Part shown: positions 1 through 12,382 of the stretch, piece after piece
How positions within the stretch are numbered: the stretch's first letter is position 1
How the letters are laid out: the number at the start of each line of letters is the position of its first letter
Source of the DNA: Thinopyrum elongatum
Taxonomy: Eukaryota > Streptophyta > Magnoliopsida > Poales > Poaceae
Direction of reading: 5' to 3'
Assembly: GCA_011799875.1 (NCBI GenBank)
Contig: CM022297.1
Span: 535,403,479 to 535,467,478 of the forward strand
DNA length: 64,000 nt
Notes under the pieces: model-generated
The model's input: only the letters and a program-made list of their open reading frames with translations
Told to the model about the DNA's origin: nothing
The model's database searches: none
Translations under genes and position numbers: made by a program

Positions 1-298
1 AAAACCACAATGGTGATTCATCAAGTTTGCTGTTTTAAGCTTCTTCATGGACCGGCCATAGTCAAATTCGATTCAACTAAAGTAGGAGAAACAGACACCC
101 GCCAGCCACCTTTTATGCAAAACAAGTTGCATGTCAGCCGGTGGAACCGGTCTCATGTGCATGGACATGTAAGGTTGGTCCGGGCTGCTTCATCCCACAA
201 TACCACCGAATCAAAATAAGACGTTGGTGGTAAGCAGTATGACTATCACTGCCCACAACTCTGTGTTCTACTCGTGCATATCATCTACGCATAGACCT

Positions 299-311
299 GG
301 CTCGGATGCCA
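299..311 (-). other. Primer-binding site, initiator-Met tRNA type
   Basis: On the minus strand TGGCATCCGAGCC follows the LTR end by one base. It differs at two positions from TGGTATCAGAGCC, the usual complement of the 3' end of initiator tRNA-Met used by Copia elements. It fixes the orientation and shows that 1-298 is internal leader and not flanking DNA. Confidence 0.8.
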
Positions 312-312
312 C

Positions 313-2081
313 TGTTGGGAAACGTTGCATGGAAAACAAAAATTTTCTACACACACGCAAGATCTATCCATGGATATGCATAGCAACAAAGGGGGAGAGT
401 GTGTCTACGTACCCTCATAGACCATAAGCGGAAGCGTTTAGTAACACAGTTGATGTAGTCGAACTTCTTCGCGCTCCAACCGATCAAGTACCGAACGTAC
501 GGCACCTCCGCGTTCAGCACATGTTTAGCTCGGTAACGTCCTCATATTCTCGATCCAGCAAGATGGCGAGGTAGTGGATGAGTTCCGGCAGCACGACGGC
601 ATGGTGACGGTGGTGGTGATGCTATCTCCGCAGGGCTTCGCCTAAGCACTACGAAAATATGACCGAGGGTGTAAACGGTGGAGGGGGCGCCGCACACGGC
701 TAAGAGATTGTCGTGGTTGTGATAGGCGCCCCCGTCCCACATATATATAGGTGGGGGAAGGGAGGAGGCAGCCTGGAGGCACCCCAAGTGGGGCCGAATC
801 CCACTTGGGGTCCTGCCCCAAGCCGCGCCCCCTGCCATGTATATGTGCGGGGGAAAGGCAGGGGAGGAAGGCGCCCCCCCTTTCCTTTCTCCCATGAGAA
901 GGGGAAGGCAGGAGGGGCTAGCCCTCCCCATTTTCCTTCCCTATGGCCGGCCGGCCAGGGAGAGGGGCGCACCAGCCCCCTGTGGGCTGGTCTATCCCCC
1001 CTTGGCCCATTAGGCCCAGACACCTACCGGGGGTGTCCGGAACCCCTTCCGGTGACCCGATGACTACCCGGTGCATCCCGAAACTCTCCCGGTGTCTGAA
1101 TACCATCGTCCTGTATATCAATCTTTACCTCTTAACCATTTCGAGACTCCTCGTCATGTCCGTTATCTCATCCGGGACTCCGAACAACATTCGGTCACCA
1201 AATCATACAACTCATATAACACTATATCGTCAACGAACGTTAAGCGTGCGGACCCTACGGGTTTGATAACTATGTAGACATGACCGAGACACCTCTCCGG
1301 TCAATAACCAATAGCGGAACCTGGATGCACATATTGGTTCCTACATATTCTACAAAGATCTTTAGCGGTTGAACCTTATGACAACATACGTAATTCCCTT
1401 TGTCCATCGGTATGTTACTTGCCCGAGATTCGATCGTTGGTATCTTCATACCTAGTTCAATCTCGTTACTAGCAAGTCTCTTTACTCGTTCCATAATACA
1501 TCATCTTATAACTAACTCATTAGTCACTTTGCTTGCAAGGCTTCTTATGATGTGTATTACCGAGAGGGCCCAGAGTTACCTCTCCGATACTCGGAGTGAC
1601 AAATCCTAATCTCGATCTATGCCAACTCAACAAACACCTTCGGAGATACCTGTAGAGCATCTTTATGATCACCCAGTTACGTTGTGATGTTTGATATCAC
1701 ACAAGGTATTCCTCTGATATCCGGGATTTGCATAATCTCATAGTCGAAGGAATATGTATTTGACATTAAGAAAGCAATAGCAATAAACTGAACGATCAAT
1801 ATGCTAAGCTAATGGATGTGTCTTGTCCATCACATCATTCTCCTAATGATGTGATCCTGTTATCAAATGACAACACATGTCCATGGTTAGGAAACCTTAA
1901 CCATCTTTGATCAACGAGCTAGTCTAGTAGAGGCTTACTAGGGACACGATATTTGTTTATGTATTCAGACATGTATTTAAGTTTCCGATCAATACAATTC
2001 TAGCATGAATAATAAACCTTTATATGAATAAGGAAATATAAAATACAACTTTATTATTGCCTCTAGGGCATATTTCCTTCA
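313..2081 (-). repeat. 5' LTR of Angela-type Copia
   Basis: The 1,769-bp repeat runs TG...CA (TGAAGGAAATATGCC at the start, AACGTTTCCCAACA at the end, read on the minus strand). The GC-rich block at about 740-1060 is part of the LTR and not a gene. Short open frames across it on both strands are GC-bias artefacts. Confidence 0.85.
741..749 (-). promoter_or_regulatory. Likely LTR TATA box
   Basis: The minus-strand run CTATATATAT lies inside the LTR, just upstream (minus strand) of where transcription would start in Angela-type LTRs. Only the motif and its position support this. Confidence 0.5.
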
Positions 2082-2947
2082 ATTTAGATATGTAATGGCC
2101 TGGCTTCTTGCATTTATGGCAGGTTCTCTTCCTCAGCATTCTTCGAGCTGTATCATGAAGACTTTCCAGAGCAGTTTCTCTTGGAGAACTTTTGGAACTT
2201 TCTCACAAGTATTGCAAGCTCCTTGCCAATGTCTTCAGGATCAACAGAACTGCAGTCAGAGTCTTCAGATGGAGATACAGCCTTTGCCTTCAAAGCTTAG
2301 GATCTCCCATAGTTAGGACCATAGATATCTCTCTTCTCAGATAGCTGGAACTCATGTGCATTGAGTCTCTCAAGTATGTCAGACGGGTTAAGATCCTTGA
2401 AGTCAGGGCGTTGTTGGATCATCAGTGATAGAGTGTCAAATGAGCTGTCAAGTGATCTGAATAGCTTCTTCATGACTTCATGCTTAGTGATCTCAGTGGC
2501 GCCAAGTGCACGAAGCTCATTTGTGATATCAGTGAGACGGTCGAAGGTGAGCTGGACATTCTCATTGTCAAGCCTCTTGAAGCGGTTGAAGAGATTGTGG
2601 AGCACATTGATTCTTGAGTCTCTTTGAGTTGAGATGCCTTCATTGACCTTGGACAACTAGTCCCAGACTAGCTTTGCAGATTCTAGAGCACTCACACAGC
2701 CATATTGCCCTTTGGTCTGATGACCACAAAAGATGTTCTTGGTGGTTGAGTCCAGTTGCGCGAACCTCTTCACGTCAGTAGCGGTGACACCTTCACCGAC
2801 TTTGGGAATGCCAGTCCTGACGACATACTAGAGATCGTTGTCAATGGCTTCAAGATGCATGCACATCTTATTCTTCCAGTATGGGTAATCAGTGCCATCA
2901 AAGACGGGGCACGCAGCGGAGACCTTGATTATTCCTGCAGTCGACAT
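2082..2947 (-). pseudogene. Copia gag (DUF4219/UBN2 type), broken
   Basis: Gag forms the retrotransposon particle and binds RNA. The start is the ATG at 2947-2945, 64 bp after the primer site. The first 40 residues carry the FDGTDYPYWKNKM pattern of DUF4219, and 2297-2656 encodes a clear UBN2 domain (ILERLNAHEFQLSEKR). Around 2110-2082 a CxxCKKPGHY zinc knuckle starts but is cut by the LTR insertion. There are in-frame stops at three or more positions. Two fall where a tryptophan or a similar residue is expected (about 2656 and 2827), and one ends the open stretch at 2297. It is clearly non-functional. Confidence 0.8.
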
Positions 2948-2995
2948 AGCTAAAACTCCAGGTGGTTAAACCGAATCACACAGAAGAAGGGAGCA

Positions 2996-3011
2996 CCTTG
3001 CTTTGATACCG
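2996..3011 (-). other. Primer-binding site of second Copia
   Basis: The minus-strand sequence CGGTATCAAAGCAAGG follows the LTR end (CACTTTCA) by two bases. It resembles the initiator-Met tRNA complement with one change at the first base. Confidence 0.7.
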
Positions 3012-3013
3012 AT

Positions 3014-4353
3014 TGAAAGTGCTAGTTATTGACTAGAGGGGGGTGAATAGGTGATTTTAATGAAAGTCTTCGAGATAGGGAATATCTTCGAAGACAGGCA
3101 ATTGAAACAAAGCCTAAACAGGAAACAACGGAAGATAATCTACACTAGCCATGCAATAGTCAAGGTACAGTACAGAGAAAGCAAGAAGACATGTAGCAAC
3201 TAGGTAGAATAGATCAGAATAGGAAGACAGTGTGAAGCCAAATATGCAATCAAAGTGAATGTCTTCACACAATGAATTCAATGAGAGTAGGCAAGTAATG
3301 ACTTCACGAAGCTAAACAGTAAGGGTTGAAGTGATAGAACCAGTTGCTCGATGAAGACAAGGATTTGGTAGACCAGTTCCAGTTGTTGTGACAACTGTAC
3401 GTCTAGTTAGGGAGGCTGAGATTGAACTCAGAAAACCACATCTTCACCTTATTCCCCTTGAGCTAAGGTCACTTAGTCCTTGCCTAATCACTCAGGTAAG
3501 TCTTCAAGGTAGACTTCCAAACCTTCACAGACTTCATTCACCGGCGATCCACAATAATGAATCTTGGATCCTCAGAACGCGATGCCTAACTGACTGGAGG
3601 ATCACAGTATTCAAGTGTAATAAGTCTTCGGATCATGCGGAATAGAAAAACTTTAGTGATGCTAAACACTCTTTGGGCTTTGGGTGTTTTGGGTTTTGTC
3701 CTTGCAAGGATTCTCTCTCAAAGGCTTCGGAGGAGGGATGCTCTCAAATGACAAAAGTCGTACTCTTAACTCGGAGCAGCCACCAGATAATGGTGGAAGG
3801 GGTGGCTATTTATAGCCAGGGGCAACCCGACATGATATGTCTGAAATGACCCTTGGTCATTAAGGAACCGACATGTGTCCAACGGTCAGATTTCAAACAC
3901 ACGCGACAGCTTGACTTGGGCTACAAGTAAAGCTGACTTACCCAACTCAGGATAAGATTTTCTCTCATAGTCTTCGCTCGAAGACATAGGATTTGGGTTG
4001 AGCATCACGTCAGTTTTCTGACTTTGTTCACCTGGACCCCACTTGACAGTTCGGTGGTTCCTATGACTCAAGAAATAAGAAAATGAAACTATGAAAGAAA
4101 CTATGTCTTCGCACTCCATTGTCTTCAAATGAATGTCTTCATGTGTCATTATCTTCGACACGAATGTCTTCGTGAACCGCCATTGTCTTTAATGTCATCA
4201 TACATTTTTAGGGGTCGTCTTTGATGGATAAACCAAATCAATAGGGACTTCTACCTGTGTTCTCCTGTGAATCTCACAAACACATTAGTCCCTCAACCAA
4301 GTTTGTCGTCAATACTCCAAAACCAACTAGGGGTGGCACTAGATGCACTTACA
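3014..4353 (-). repeat. 5' LTR of second Copia
   Basis: The repeat begins TGTAAGTGCATCTAGTGCC and ends CACTTTCA on the minus strand. It is rich in short GAAGAC/GTCTTC motifs. No second copy lies in the window, so the LTR call rests on the TG/CA ends, the adjoining primer site and gag, and the clean junction with unrelated Gypsy pol at 4354. Confidence 0.8.
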
Positions 4354-5133
4354 GTAGGCGATCTTTTGGTAGTGCGGGTACCTTGTTTTACACGGGGTGA
4401 GCACCTTGGATACATAGTAGACTGGCTTTTGCACTTGGAGCTTGTGTCCCTCTGCCTCTCGTTCAATGACGAGGACTGCACTGACCACCTGGTTTGTGGC
4501 CGAAATGTATAGCATCATTGGCTCACTAAAGCTGGGTGCTGCCAAGATGGGATTGCTGGCTAATAACGCTTTAATTTCCTCCAATGCAGCCACTGCCTTG
4601 CTAGTCCATTTGAAGTTTTTGGTCCGTTTAAGCAGCCCGTAGAGTGGTAAGGCCTTTTCACCAAGTCGGGAAAGAAAGCGGCTTAAGGCCACCATGCAGC
4701 CGGCCAATTTTTGGACGTGTTTTAGCTCGGTAGGAACCGCTAGCTGGGACAGGGCTCGGATTTTGGCCGGATTAGTCTCTGTTCCTCTATGGGAGACAAT
4801 AAATCTGAGCAGCTTGCCCGTGGGTACTCCAAAGACACATTTGTCCGGGTTGAGCTGTATATCATAAGTCCGCAGACTATCAAAGGTTTGGCGGAGGTCG
4901 TCCACCAGATGACTGACGTTTTTGGTTTTAATGATCACGTCGTCCACATATGCCTCGGCCGTTTTGCCAATTTGCTTTTCCAGACATGTCTGGATCATGC
5001 GTTGGTAAGTAGCACCTGCGTTTTTTTAATCCTAAGGGCATTGTGTTGAAGCAGAACGACCCATAGGGGGTGATGAAGGCTGTGACTGCCTGGTCGGACT
5101 CCTTCATTTTAATCCGATGGAATCCAGAGTAGC
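4354..5133 (-). pseudogene. Host A: Tat-lineage Gypsy reverse transcriptase/RNase H fragment
   Basis: The minus strand encodes the palm and thumb of a Ty3/Gypsy reverse transcriptase and the start of RNase H. Seen are the catalytic YVDD (in AYVDDVIIKT), LNPDKCVFGV, GKLLRFIVSHRG and the RNase H entry ILAAPSFSEPMMLYI. It closely matches the same region of the complete element at 37500-38254. A one-base insertion in an A run near 5025-5031 breaks the frame. The left edge is cut by the second Copia and the right edge by the gag-only Gypsy. The rest of host A on this side is lost, apart from 21831-21917. Confidence 0.85.
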
Positions 5134-5466
5134 TGATACGTCTCCAACGTATCTACTTTTCCTAACACTTTTGCTCTTGTTTTGAACTCTAATTTGCATG
5201 ATTTGAATGAAACTAACCCAGACTGATGCTGTTTTCAGCAGAACTACCATGGTGTTGTTTTTGTGCAGAAATAAAAGTTCTTGGAATGGAACGAAACTTT
5301 TTGGAGAATTTTTATGGAATAAAAAAAATACTGGAGCCAAGAACCACCGGAGGGGGCCCCTGGGTGAGCACAACCCACCAGGGCCCGCCCCCCTCCAGGC
5401 GCGCCCAGGTGGGTTGTGCTCACCTGGTGGCCCCGCAGACCCTGACTCTGACTCTATAAAATCTTA
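5134..5466 (+). repeat. 5' LTR of gag-only Gypsy, left part
   Basis: It starts TGATACGTCTCCAACGTATC, a well-known start for Triticeae Gypsy LTRs. It stops at ATCTTA, where the Tekay element was inserted, and resumes at 17659. Confidence 0.8.
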
Positions 5467-8400
5467 TGTGGCACCCCGGCTCAGAGAACCGGTTAACCAG
5501 TGTTTCCAACCCAGAGATCATGTCTTCTGGAAACACACAACAACTTGGAACGGAACATAGCTGAAATTTTATTGATAATAGTCGAGTACAAGCTTATATC
5601 TTACATGATCATCGAGGCCAAAAGCACATCTAGTGCAGCGACAATATCTATATTATTTATCTAACATATCAAGGCCTCGGTATTACTACAGAATACTATA
5701 GCGGAAGACTACTGCGTAGCGGAACATGATAGTAAGGACACTGCCGAGGACACATCCTAGGCATCGCAACACGGACATCGAGACCTCTGTCTCAGTCTTC
5801 TCCTGCATCTGGCATGATACGCCAGGTGAGTACTTTGAATGTACTCGCAAGCACATGACAACCAAATATGCAGCAAATAATAGCATGGCAATCAATTTAT
5901 TAATTTTTAACTGATTCACTTACTGTTATCAACTTACTCATATCCGGGTTGTCTCATAACCCTCGGAATACCCTATACCAACGAGTACTTCCGCTCACAA
6001 GACAAGTTCTTCCATCATTACTACGGTTATTATGGTTGATCACCTAGAGAGGTCTGGACGGGCTGTCCAATTCCGTGGACGCGGCTATTCGAATAGATTT
6101 TACACTCTGCAGAGGTTGCGCACTTTACCCACACTATGGAGCACTGACCTCGTGATCCCATTCGGGTGGACCAGCGTTGCTCCAACGAAACCTGCCTGAC
6201 TCGTGCCTCTCCCATCGTACCACCGGCAATCACACTCCCTCGGAGTCAAGCCTTGGGTGGCCCCGTGTTACCTCGTGACACCTGCCACCGTCGTGGCCTA
6301 ACTAAACTGTCCCAAACGGGGACGCCGGCAAACACTCAACTGGGCTCACAGGGTTATCGCCGTCTACCTGATCAGGGCAGCACGAATGCATAACCCTCCC
6401 TCTTTGGAGGTACCGGTGAAAGAGCACCGAGCCAGACCAAGTCAAGGCCGTCCCATACCGGCAAATGTGGCTGCACGGGTAAGCCCGGACAGGTGACTCT
6501 TGATCAACCAACTAAGTTTCACTTAGCAAGCATGGTTAATCATCATATCAATTTGAGTTATCATCATTAGGCATTTAAATAATTTACCTTGAATTAAATG
6601 CAAGAAAATGAATATGAATTATGCAATGCTATGAGATGCTTCATAATATGGATGTCCTGGCTTGCCTTGATCAGTTGGGTTGTTCAGAAACTCCCGGTCT
6701 TCAAATCCACAAGTATCTCCTTCTGAAAATATTTTTAAATGGCAAAGGAAAATGTCACATAAAGCCTTTTTATTCACCAACAATTCTGTGAGTATTGGAA
6801 AAACACCAAACTTGGAAGAAAAATAAAGGGCTTCATTATGAACACAATGCAAAAAGAATCAGGTCAAATGGACCTTCCTGTAAAAAGTTATAAGCAGTCA
6901 AACCTACTGGTCAACGCTGTTAAATAAATCAAAAATGGGAAAACCAGAACGGGCCATGTCGAAGGCGTATTTGCCCCGGGCGCCTCCACTTACCGCTTTG
7001 TCCAGTCGCTGGCAAGTGGGGCCCGGTCCGTTTAAAGAGAGGAGGGAGAAAGAGCAGAGAAGAGGGGTGGCTCATCGGCGGTGATTGCCGGCGATAGCGA
7101 TGGCGGTTGGGCTCGTGGATGGTGGGGATGGATCGGGCGCTCGACGACGGTTCACCCTGTACCCGTAGCTCCTCCGGAGATGGCCGGACGGTGTCGCGCC
7201 CTTCTTCTCCAGTGGACGAGTGCCACGATGATCATCGGCGATGGCGATTCTGGCGGGGATTCGATTCAAGGAGGGGTCTGGAAGCACCAGTGGAACACTA
7301 CGAACTCGACGGTGGGCTCGGGCGGAGCTGGGATGGGGTGGAGAGGGCTAGTGGTGGAGCTCAGCTAGCGGCGGAGCTCCGGCGAAGCTCGAGGCTAGAG
7401 GGCCTCTCGGCCTTGGCTCTTGCTTTGAGGGGGCGCTTGAGGAGGAGGGAGAGGGGTGAGGGTCTAGGCGAGGCTGGGCGGGGCTTTATATAGGCAGGAG
7501 GGGACGCTCGGCGAGCTCTCTGGATGCAGCGAGATGCGGGCCATGGCGCCGGCCGGACGTACGCCGCGCTGGCTGGATGTTTGCGGGCGAGAAGACTTGA
7601 GCGAGTAGGGGCATTCAATGCGGGAGGCGACGGCTCGGGAGGAAATGACGAGCGGCGCCGCAACTATGGCCGCACGGGTCTCACAGTGTGGTGATGGCGT
7701 GGCGGCCAGCGAGGGCATCTCCGGCGAGGAGGAGGGTTCTGGAGGGGCTGCGTGTCACCCAGGGACGATGTCGGCATGCCTAGACAACGCACAGCTGCGC
7801 GAGCACTCAGTCCCGACGCGACCCGAGCCTGGCGTGGCACAGAGCGCGGCGATAGGCATGCCAGCGCCATGCTCACCACTGTGCTTGGCACCAGGAGGCC
7901 ACATATGCCTGGCGTTTCTTGTCTAGCACGTCGACCTTCGATCCCTCAGATCACCTACAGCCTTGGTTTGACTTGGTTCACGCAGAGAGGAGAGGTAGGA
8001 TCATCAACAGTCTCTGACAGCAATCTTGCGGAGATTCCAGAGAAGAAATGAGGTGGAGATTGAGCCAAAGAAGGTGTCTGGAGTGATCCTCGTTGGAAGG
8101 ACTCCAAACTGGCCAAGTTTGAGGTGGTATGGATAAGTTTTGAGGGTAGTTCATGTGCAAGCTACATTTCTGGTCCAGAATCAAAATGTTGAAGTACTGC
8201 TCACTTGGAAGATCTTCAGATGCTGAAACCTGGTGGAGGAAGGTTGTTTGTAGGTGTCCTCATGCTGTAAAATTTTGAGAGCAATTGGACAACCCTAGCA
8301 TACACTTCCTTCACAATGGTCCAGTCTGACCAGGAGCAAAACTGATTTATTTTGCAAAATACTTGAACTAGGTCATGGAATATTTTTAGATATTGGGACA

Positions 8401-8709
8401 AGATATGGTCCAAGGGATTTTAGAGAATTATTTGAGAATTTTCTGAGCATCATTACTATAGGTTGCTTCACAATCCATAGTAATGCCCTAAATTCTCAAA
8501 TAAAAGAAAAGAGTTATTGAAAATGATATAAATTGGGATTTGGGTTCTTGGGATACTTGGCAGGGCTTTGGCAAGGTGATGAGGCTTTGGATAACTTGGA
8601 AAGAGTTAAAAAATGTCCAAAACCAAATAAAAGTTCAAGAACCATTCAAATTTCAAATAAAGCCAAGAAAAGTTTGAAAAGAGAAAGTTGCCAAAATCAG
8701 GGTGTCACA
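5467..8709 (-). repeat. 3' LTR of Tekay element
   Basis: The plus strand reads TGTGGCACCCC...GGGTGTCACA, so on the minus strand the LTR is TGTGACACCC...GGTGCCACA. It matches 14405-17658 along its whole length. Open frames inside it (for example 7107-7493 and 7618-7926) are GC-rich LTR sequence present in both copies and not genes. Confidence 0.92.
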
Positions 8710-9557
8710 AACCTACCCCCCTTAGGATGAATCTCGTCCTCGAGATTCGGTTGCTCAGGGAACAAATATGGATAGGCGGATCTCAGAAAGTCTTCTCTTT
8801 CCCAAGTGGCCTCTTCCTCGGTGTGGTGCTCCCACAGCTCCTTGTAAAATCTTATCACCTTACTCCTCGTTGTTCTTTCCATCTCATCCAAGATCCGGAC
8901 AGGTTTCTCTTCATAAGTCAAATCCTTAGCCAATTCTAATTCACTCATATCCGCTTGTTTGGCTGGGGGTGCAATGCATTTCCTTAACTGTGAGATGTGA
9001 AAAACATCATGAACGTCTGACAATGCTGGTGGCAATTCCAACTGATATGCAACTCTGCCCTTCCTAGCAATCACTGGAAAGGGACCGATATATCTTGGGG
9101 CCAACTTTCCCCTTGTGCCAAACCTCTTCACTCCCTTCATAGGAGTTACCCGTAGGTAAGCATAGTCTCCAGGTTCAAAAGTTACTTCCCGGTGCTTTGG
9201 GTCGTAATAGCTCTTCTGTCGAGACTTGGCTGCTCGCAGACGCTCTTGAATATCCTTGACTTGCCTTTCAGCCTCGAGCATCAAGTCCATACCAAAGATG
9301 CGACTATCTCCTGTTTGGGACCAGCTCAGTGGTGTGCGGCACTTCCGTCCGTACAATGCCTCAAAAGGCGACATCTTGAGACTTGCCTGATAGCTGTTGT
9401 TGTAGGAGAATTCCGTGTATGGCAGACTATCCTCCCATTTGGGTCCATGGGAGAGAGCATATGACCGAAGCATATCCTCTAATATTTGGTTCACACGCTC
9501 GGTTTGTTCGTCTGTCTGCGGATGGTATGCTGTGCTGTGTTTTAGCATGGTTCCCAA
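8697..9557 (-). pseudogene. Tekay integrase C-terminus with chromodomain-like end
   Basis: The third catalytic residue lies in QTERVNQILEDML. The GPF/Y-type module is RYIGPFPVIARKGRVAYQL. The last 60 residues (VRILDEMERTTRSKVIRFYK...EEATWERED) look like a chromodomain, the mark of chromoviruses such as Tekay. The frame runs through the polypurine tract into the LTR. It is intact as far as it goes. Confidence 0.85.
8710..8728 (-). other. Polypurine tract of Tekay element
   Basis: The minus strand reads TCCTAAGGGGGGTAGGTT directly before the 3' LTR. This purine run is the standard plus-strand primer position for this lineage. Confidence 0.8.
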
Positions 9558-9575
9558 AGCTTGATGTAGCCGTAG

Positions 9576-10526
9576 CTAGAATGCTGAGGTAAATAGGGAA
9601 CCCCTATCTGAAGTGATAGACTTGGGTACTCCGTGCAGACTGACTATCCGGGACATGTAGAGTTGCGCCAGCTGATTTGCGTTGAAAGTGGTCTTTACTG
9701 GGATAAAGTGAGCCACTTTCGTGAGAATGTCTACAATGACCCAAATAGCATCATTGCCTCTCATGGACTTGGGCAATCCCACAATAAAATCCATACATAC
9801 GTCATCCCACTTCCACTGGGGTACTGGTAAAGGTTGCAGTAGCCCAGCGGGTTTCTTATGCTCAGCTTTGACCTTGTTGCAAATGTCACAGCAGGCGACA
9901 TAGTATGCTATATCTTTCCGCATTCCTGACCACCAAAAAGTTTCTCTCAAGTCCTGATACATCTTGGTACCTCCCGGGTGGATCAAATATGCGGACTCAT
10001 GTGCTTCCTTAAGTATTTGTTGCCTCAAGTTATTCTGATCCGGCACACAAATTCGTTTCTCGAACCACACGGTACCTTGTTCATCTACACGGAAGGACTT
10101 GGCCTTCCCTTGCTGAATTAACTCTTTGATCTTCTGAATTTCTTCATCTGACTTTTGTGCTTCCTTGATTTCCTCCATGAGGGTTGGAGTAATTTCCAAC
10201 GTATCCGGAGTCATTGGGCCGCATAACACCATATTGAGCTTAACAAACTCTTCTTGTAAGCTCGGATGCATACCCTCAACTAGTGCATTCACAGCGGCTT
10301 GTTTCCTGCTCAGGGCGTCAGCGACCACATTCGCTTTCCCTGGATGATAGTTTATTCCAACATCATAGTCCTTCACTAGCTCAAGCCATCTTCGCTGCTT
10401 GAGATTCAAGTCCGGTTGAGTGAAAATATACTTGAGACTCTTGTGGTCTGTGTATATTTCACATCGCTGTCCGATAAGGTAATGCCTCCAAATCTTCAGG
10501 GCATGAACCACAACAGCTAGCTCCAA
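9576..10526 (-). pseudogene. Tekay RNase H end and integrase
   Basis: It opens with the end of RNase H ([25 protein letters not shown]). The integrase zinc-finger follows (CCDICNKVK with upstream His residues), then the DDE core ([21 protein letters not shown]). The frame stops at a TAG at 9578-9576 where tryptophan is expected. It resumes in the same frame after the stop (8697-9557). Confidence 0.88.
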
Positions 10527-10579
10527 ATCATGTGTGGGATAGTTTTCTTCATGAGGTCATAGCTGTCGTGATGCATAAG

Positions 10580-11170
10580 CTAAACCTTCCCTTCTTGCAT
10601 CAGCACGCATCCGATCCCACGCCTGGATGCATCGCAATATATGTCGAAACTCTTGTGAATGTCTGGAAGGACTAAGACAGGAGCTGTGGTTAGCCTTGTC
10701 TTTAATTCCTGGAAACTGTTGTCGCACTCGTCTGTCCAGATAAACCTTTGATTCTTTTTCAACAATTCCATCAGTGGCTTGGCTATCTTAGAAAAGCCTT
10801 CAATAAAGCAACGATAGTAGCCTGCCAATCCCAGGAAACTATGGACTTCTGTCACCGTAGCTGGTGTCTTCCAATTCAAGACCGCAGTAACCTTACTGGG
10901 ATCAACAACTATCCCTTTCTCTGACAGAATATGTCCAAGGAATCCCACCTCTTTTAGCCAAAATTCGCACTTACTGAACTTGGCATATAAGCGATGGGTT
11001 CTCAACCTTTCCAAGACAACTCTGAGATGTTGCTTATGCTCCTCTTCATCCTGAGAGTATATCAGGATGTCATCAATGAACACCACTACAAACTTGTCCG
11101 GAAAGTCCATAAAGACTTTGTTCATCATACTCATGAAGTAGGCTGGAGCGTTGGTCAATCCAAATGCCAT
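10580..11170 (-). pseudogene. Tekay reverse transcriptase core and RNase H start
   Basis: The catalytic FIDDIL motif is at about residue 31 and the thumb follows ([17 protein letters not shown]). RNase H starts at [18 protein letters not shown]. The frame breaks near 10580 by loss of one base; the sequence then continues in another frame and meets a TGA near 10553. It shares its frame with 11231-12334. Confidence 0.88.
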
Positions 11171-11230
11171 AACTATAAATTCATATAGTCCATAACGAGT
11201 GGTGAACGCTGTCTTGGGGATATCCTCCTT

Positions 11231-12334
11231 TCAGATTTTCAATTGATGATATCCCGTTCTGAGGTCGATCTTAGAGAATACCCGTGCTCTATTCAACTGG
11301 TCGAATAAGTCATCAATTTGAGGAAGCGGGTACTTGTTTTTGATAGTGACCTCATTAAGCTGGCGATAGTCTACGCACATTCGTAGACTTCCATCCTTCT
11401 TCTTGACAAATAATACTGGTGACCCCCATGGCGAGGTGCTTGGACGAATGTATCCTTTCTGTAGCAACTCGTCTAACTGCTTCTTTAATTCTGCCAGCTC
11501 TGGGCCTGGCATACGGTAGTATTTCTTGTATATTGGAGCTGTATCGGGAATTACCTCGATCGCAAACTCCAATTCTCGGTCGGGCGGCATTCCTGGTAAT
11601 TCCTCAGGGAACACATCTGGAAACTCGCAGACTACTGGGATCAGGTTCATATCTGAAACAGTGGTCTGGTATACCGTGCCCTTTCTTGTTATCATTCTGC
11701 TGGCTAGAAATTGGACGGTTTGTCTAGCGGGGTTCACCAATGTCACCGTTCTGGTGGCGCAGTTGATACACACTTGGTGCGGTGCCAACCAGTCCATTCC
11801 CAGTATTATATCCAGTCCTGGGGATTTAATAGCAACCAGGGTAGCTGGGAATTTGACTCCATGGATTGAGATTTCCAGCCCCTTGTATATTATATTTGTT
11901 CTGAGCATAGAGCCAGGGGATTGTACCACCATGATTTTGTCCAAAAGCGAAGGAGAAAATTTGTGCAAGGTGGCAAAACTTTGAGAAATAAACGAGTGGG
12001 AAGCCCCAGAATCAAATAAAATTACGACAGGTATGTTATTGATAGAAAACATACCAAGGACAATGTCTGGAGCTTCGCAGACTTCTTCGGCAGAGATGTG
12101 GTGGACGCATCCGTGGCTGAAGTTATGGTTGGGACGACGTCCAAGGTGATTGACTTGTGGCTTGTGGTCAGCTGATTGCTTTCCGTTATTGGTAGGGCAC
12201 TGCTTGGCGTAGTGTCCACTCTGGCCACAAGTGAAACATGTGTTGTTGCGGCGGCAGTCCTCTATGACTGGCTGCTTGCCGAAGGTCTTGCTCTGGTTGC
12301 CTGGCTTACTGTTGTTGCCACCATTGTTCCACAC
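11231..12334 (-). pseudogene. Tekay zinc knuckle, protease and N-terminal reverse transcriptase
   Basis: In order: [14 protein letters not shown] zinc knuckle near residue 35, retropepsin active site [12 protein letters not shown] near residue 105, and the start of reverse transcriptase ([37 protein letters not shown]). The frame ends at a TGA (11233-11231) right after GYHQLKI, where an arginine codon is expected (CGA to TGA). It is in the same frame as gag and as the next segment. Confidence 0.88.
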
Positions 12335-12382
12335 AGGTTTGTTCTCAGATGGCCCTGACTGCCAGCTGCGCAGCTTTTGCGC

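Larger units (their letters stand above)
1..2081 (-). mobile_element. Angela-type Copia retrotransposon, 5' end only
   Basis: On the minus strand this is the 5' LTR (313-2081), then the primer-binding site and about 300 bp of untranslated leader, cut by the left edge of the window. The LTR begins with the ATATGCCCTAGAGGCAATAA motif typical of the Triticeae Angela/BARE/WIS Copia group. The leader after the primer site also matches what I know of that group. No coding sequence is reached. The element lies inside the gag of another Copia (junction 2081/2082). Its target duplication cannot be checked because the other end is outside the window. Confidence 0.85.
2082..4353 (-). mobile_element. Second Copia element, 5' LTR plus gag, truncated by Angela insertion
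   Basis: On the minus strand: a 1,340-bp LTR (3014-4353), a primer site, then a gag of the DUF4219/UBN2 kind. The gag stops abruptly at 2082, inside its zinc knuckle, where the Angela-type LTR begins. The right flank (4354 on) is Gypsy reverse-transcriptase sequence, so this element inserted into host A. Its 3' half lies outside the window. I do not assign a family name. Confidence 0.8.

Noticed and set aside
313..2081. Solo LTR
   Set aside because: The LTR is followed on the minus strand by a primer-binding site and Angela-type leader to the window edge, and the two flanks do not show a target duplication. So it is the 5' LTR of a larger element.
7107..7926. ORFs of 100-128 codons in Tekay LTRs
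   Set aside because: They lie inside the LTR, are GC-rich, occur on both strands and are only partly kept between the two LTR copies.
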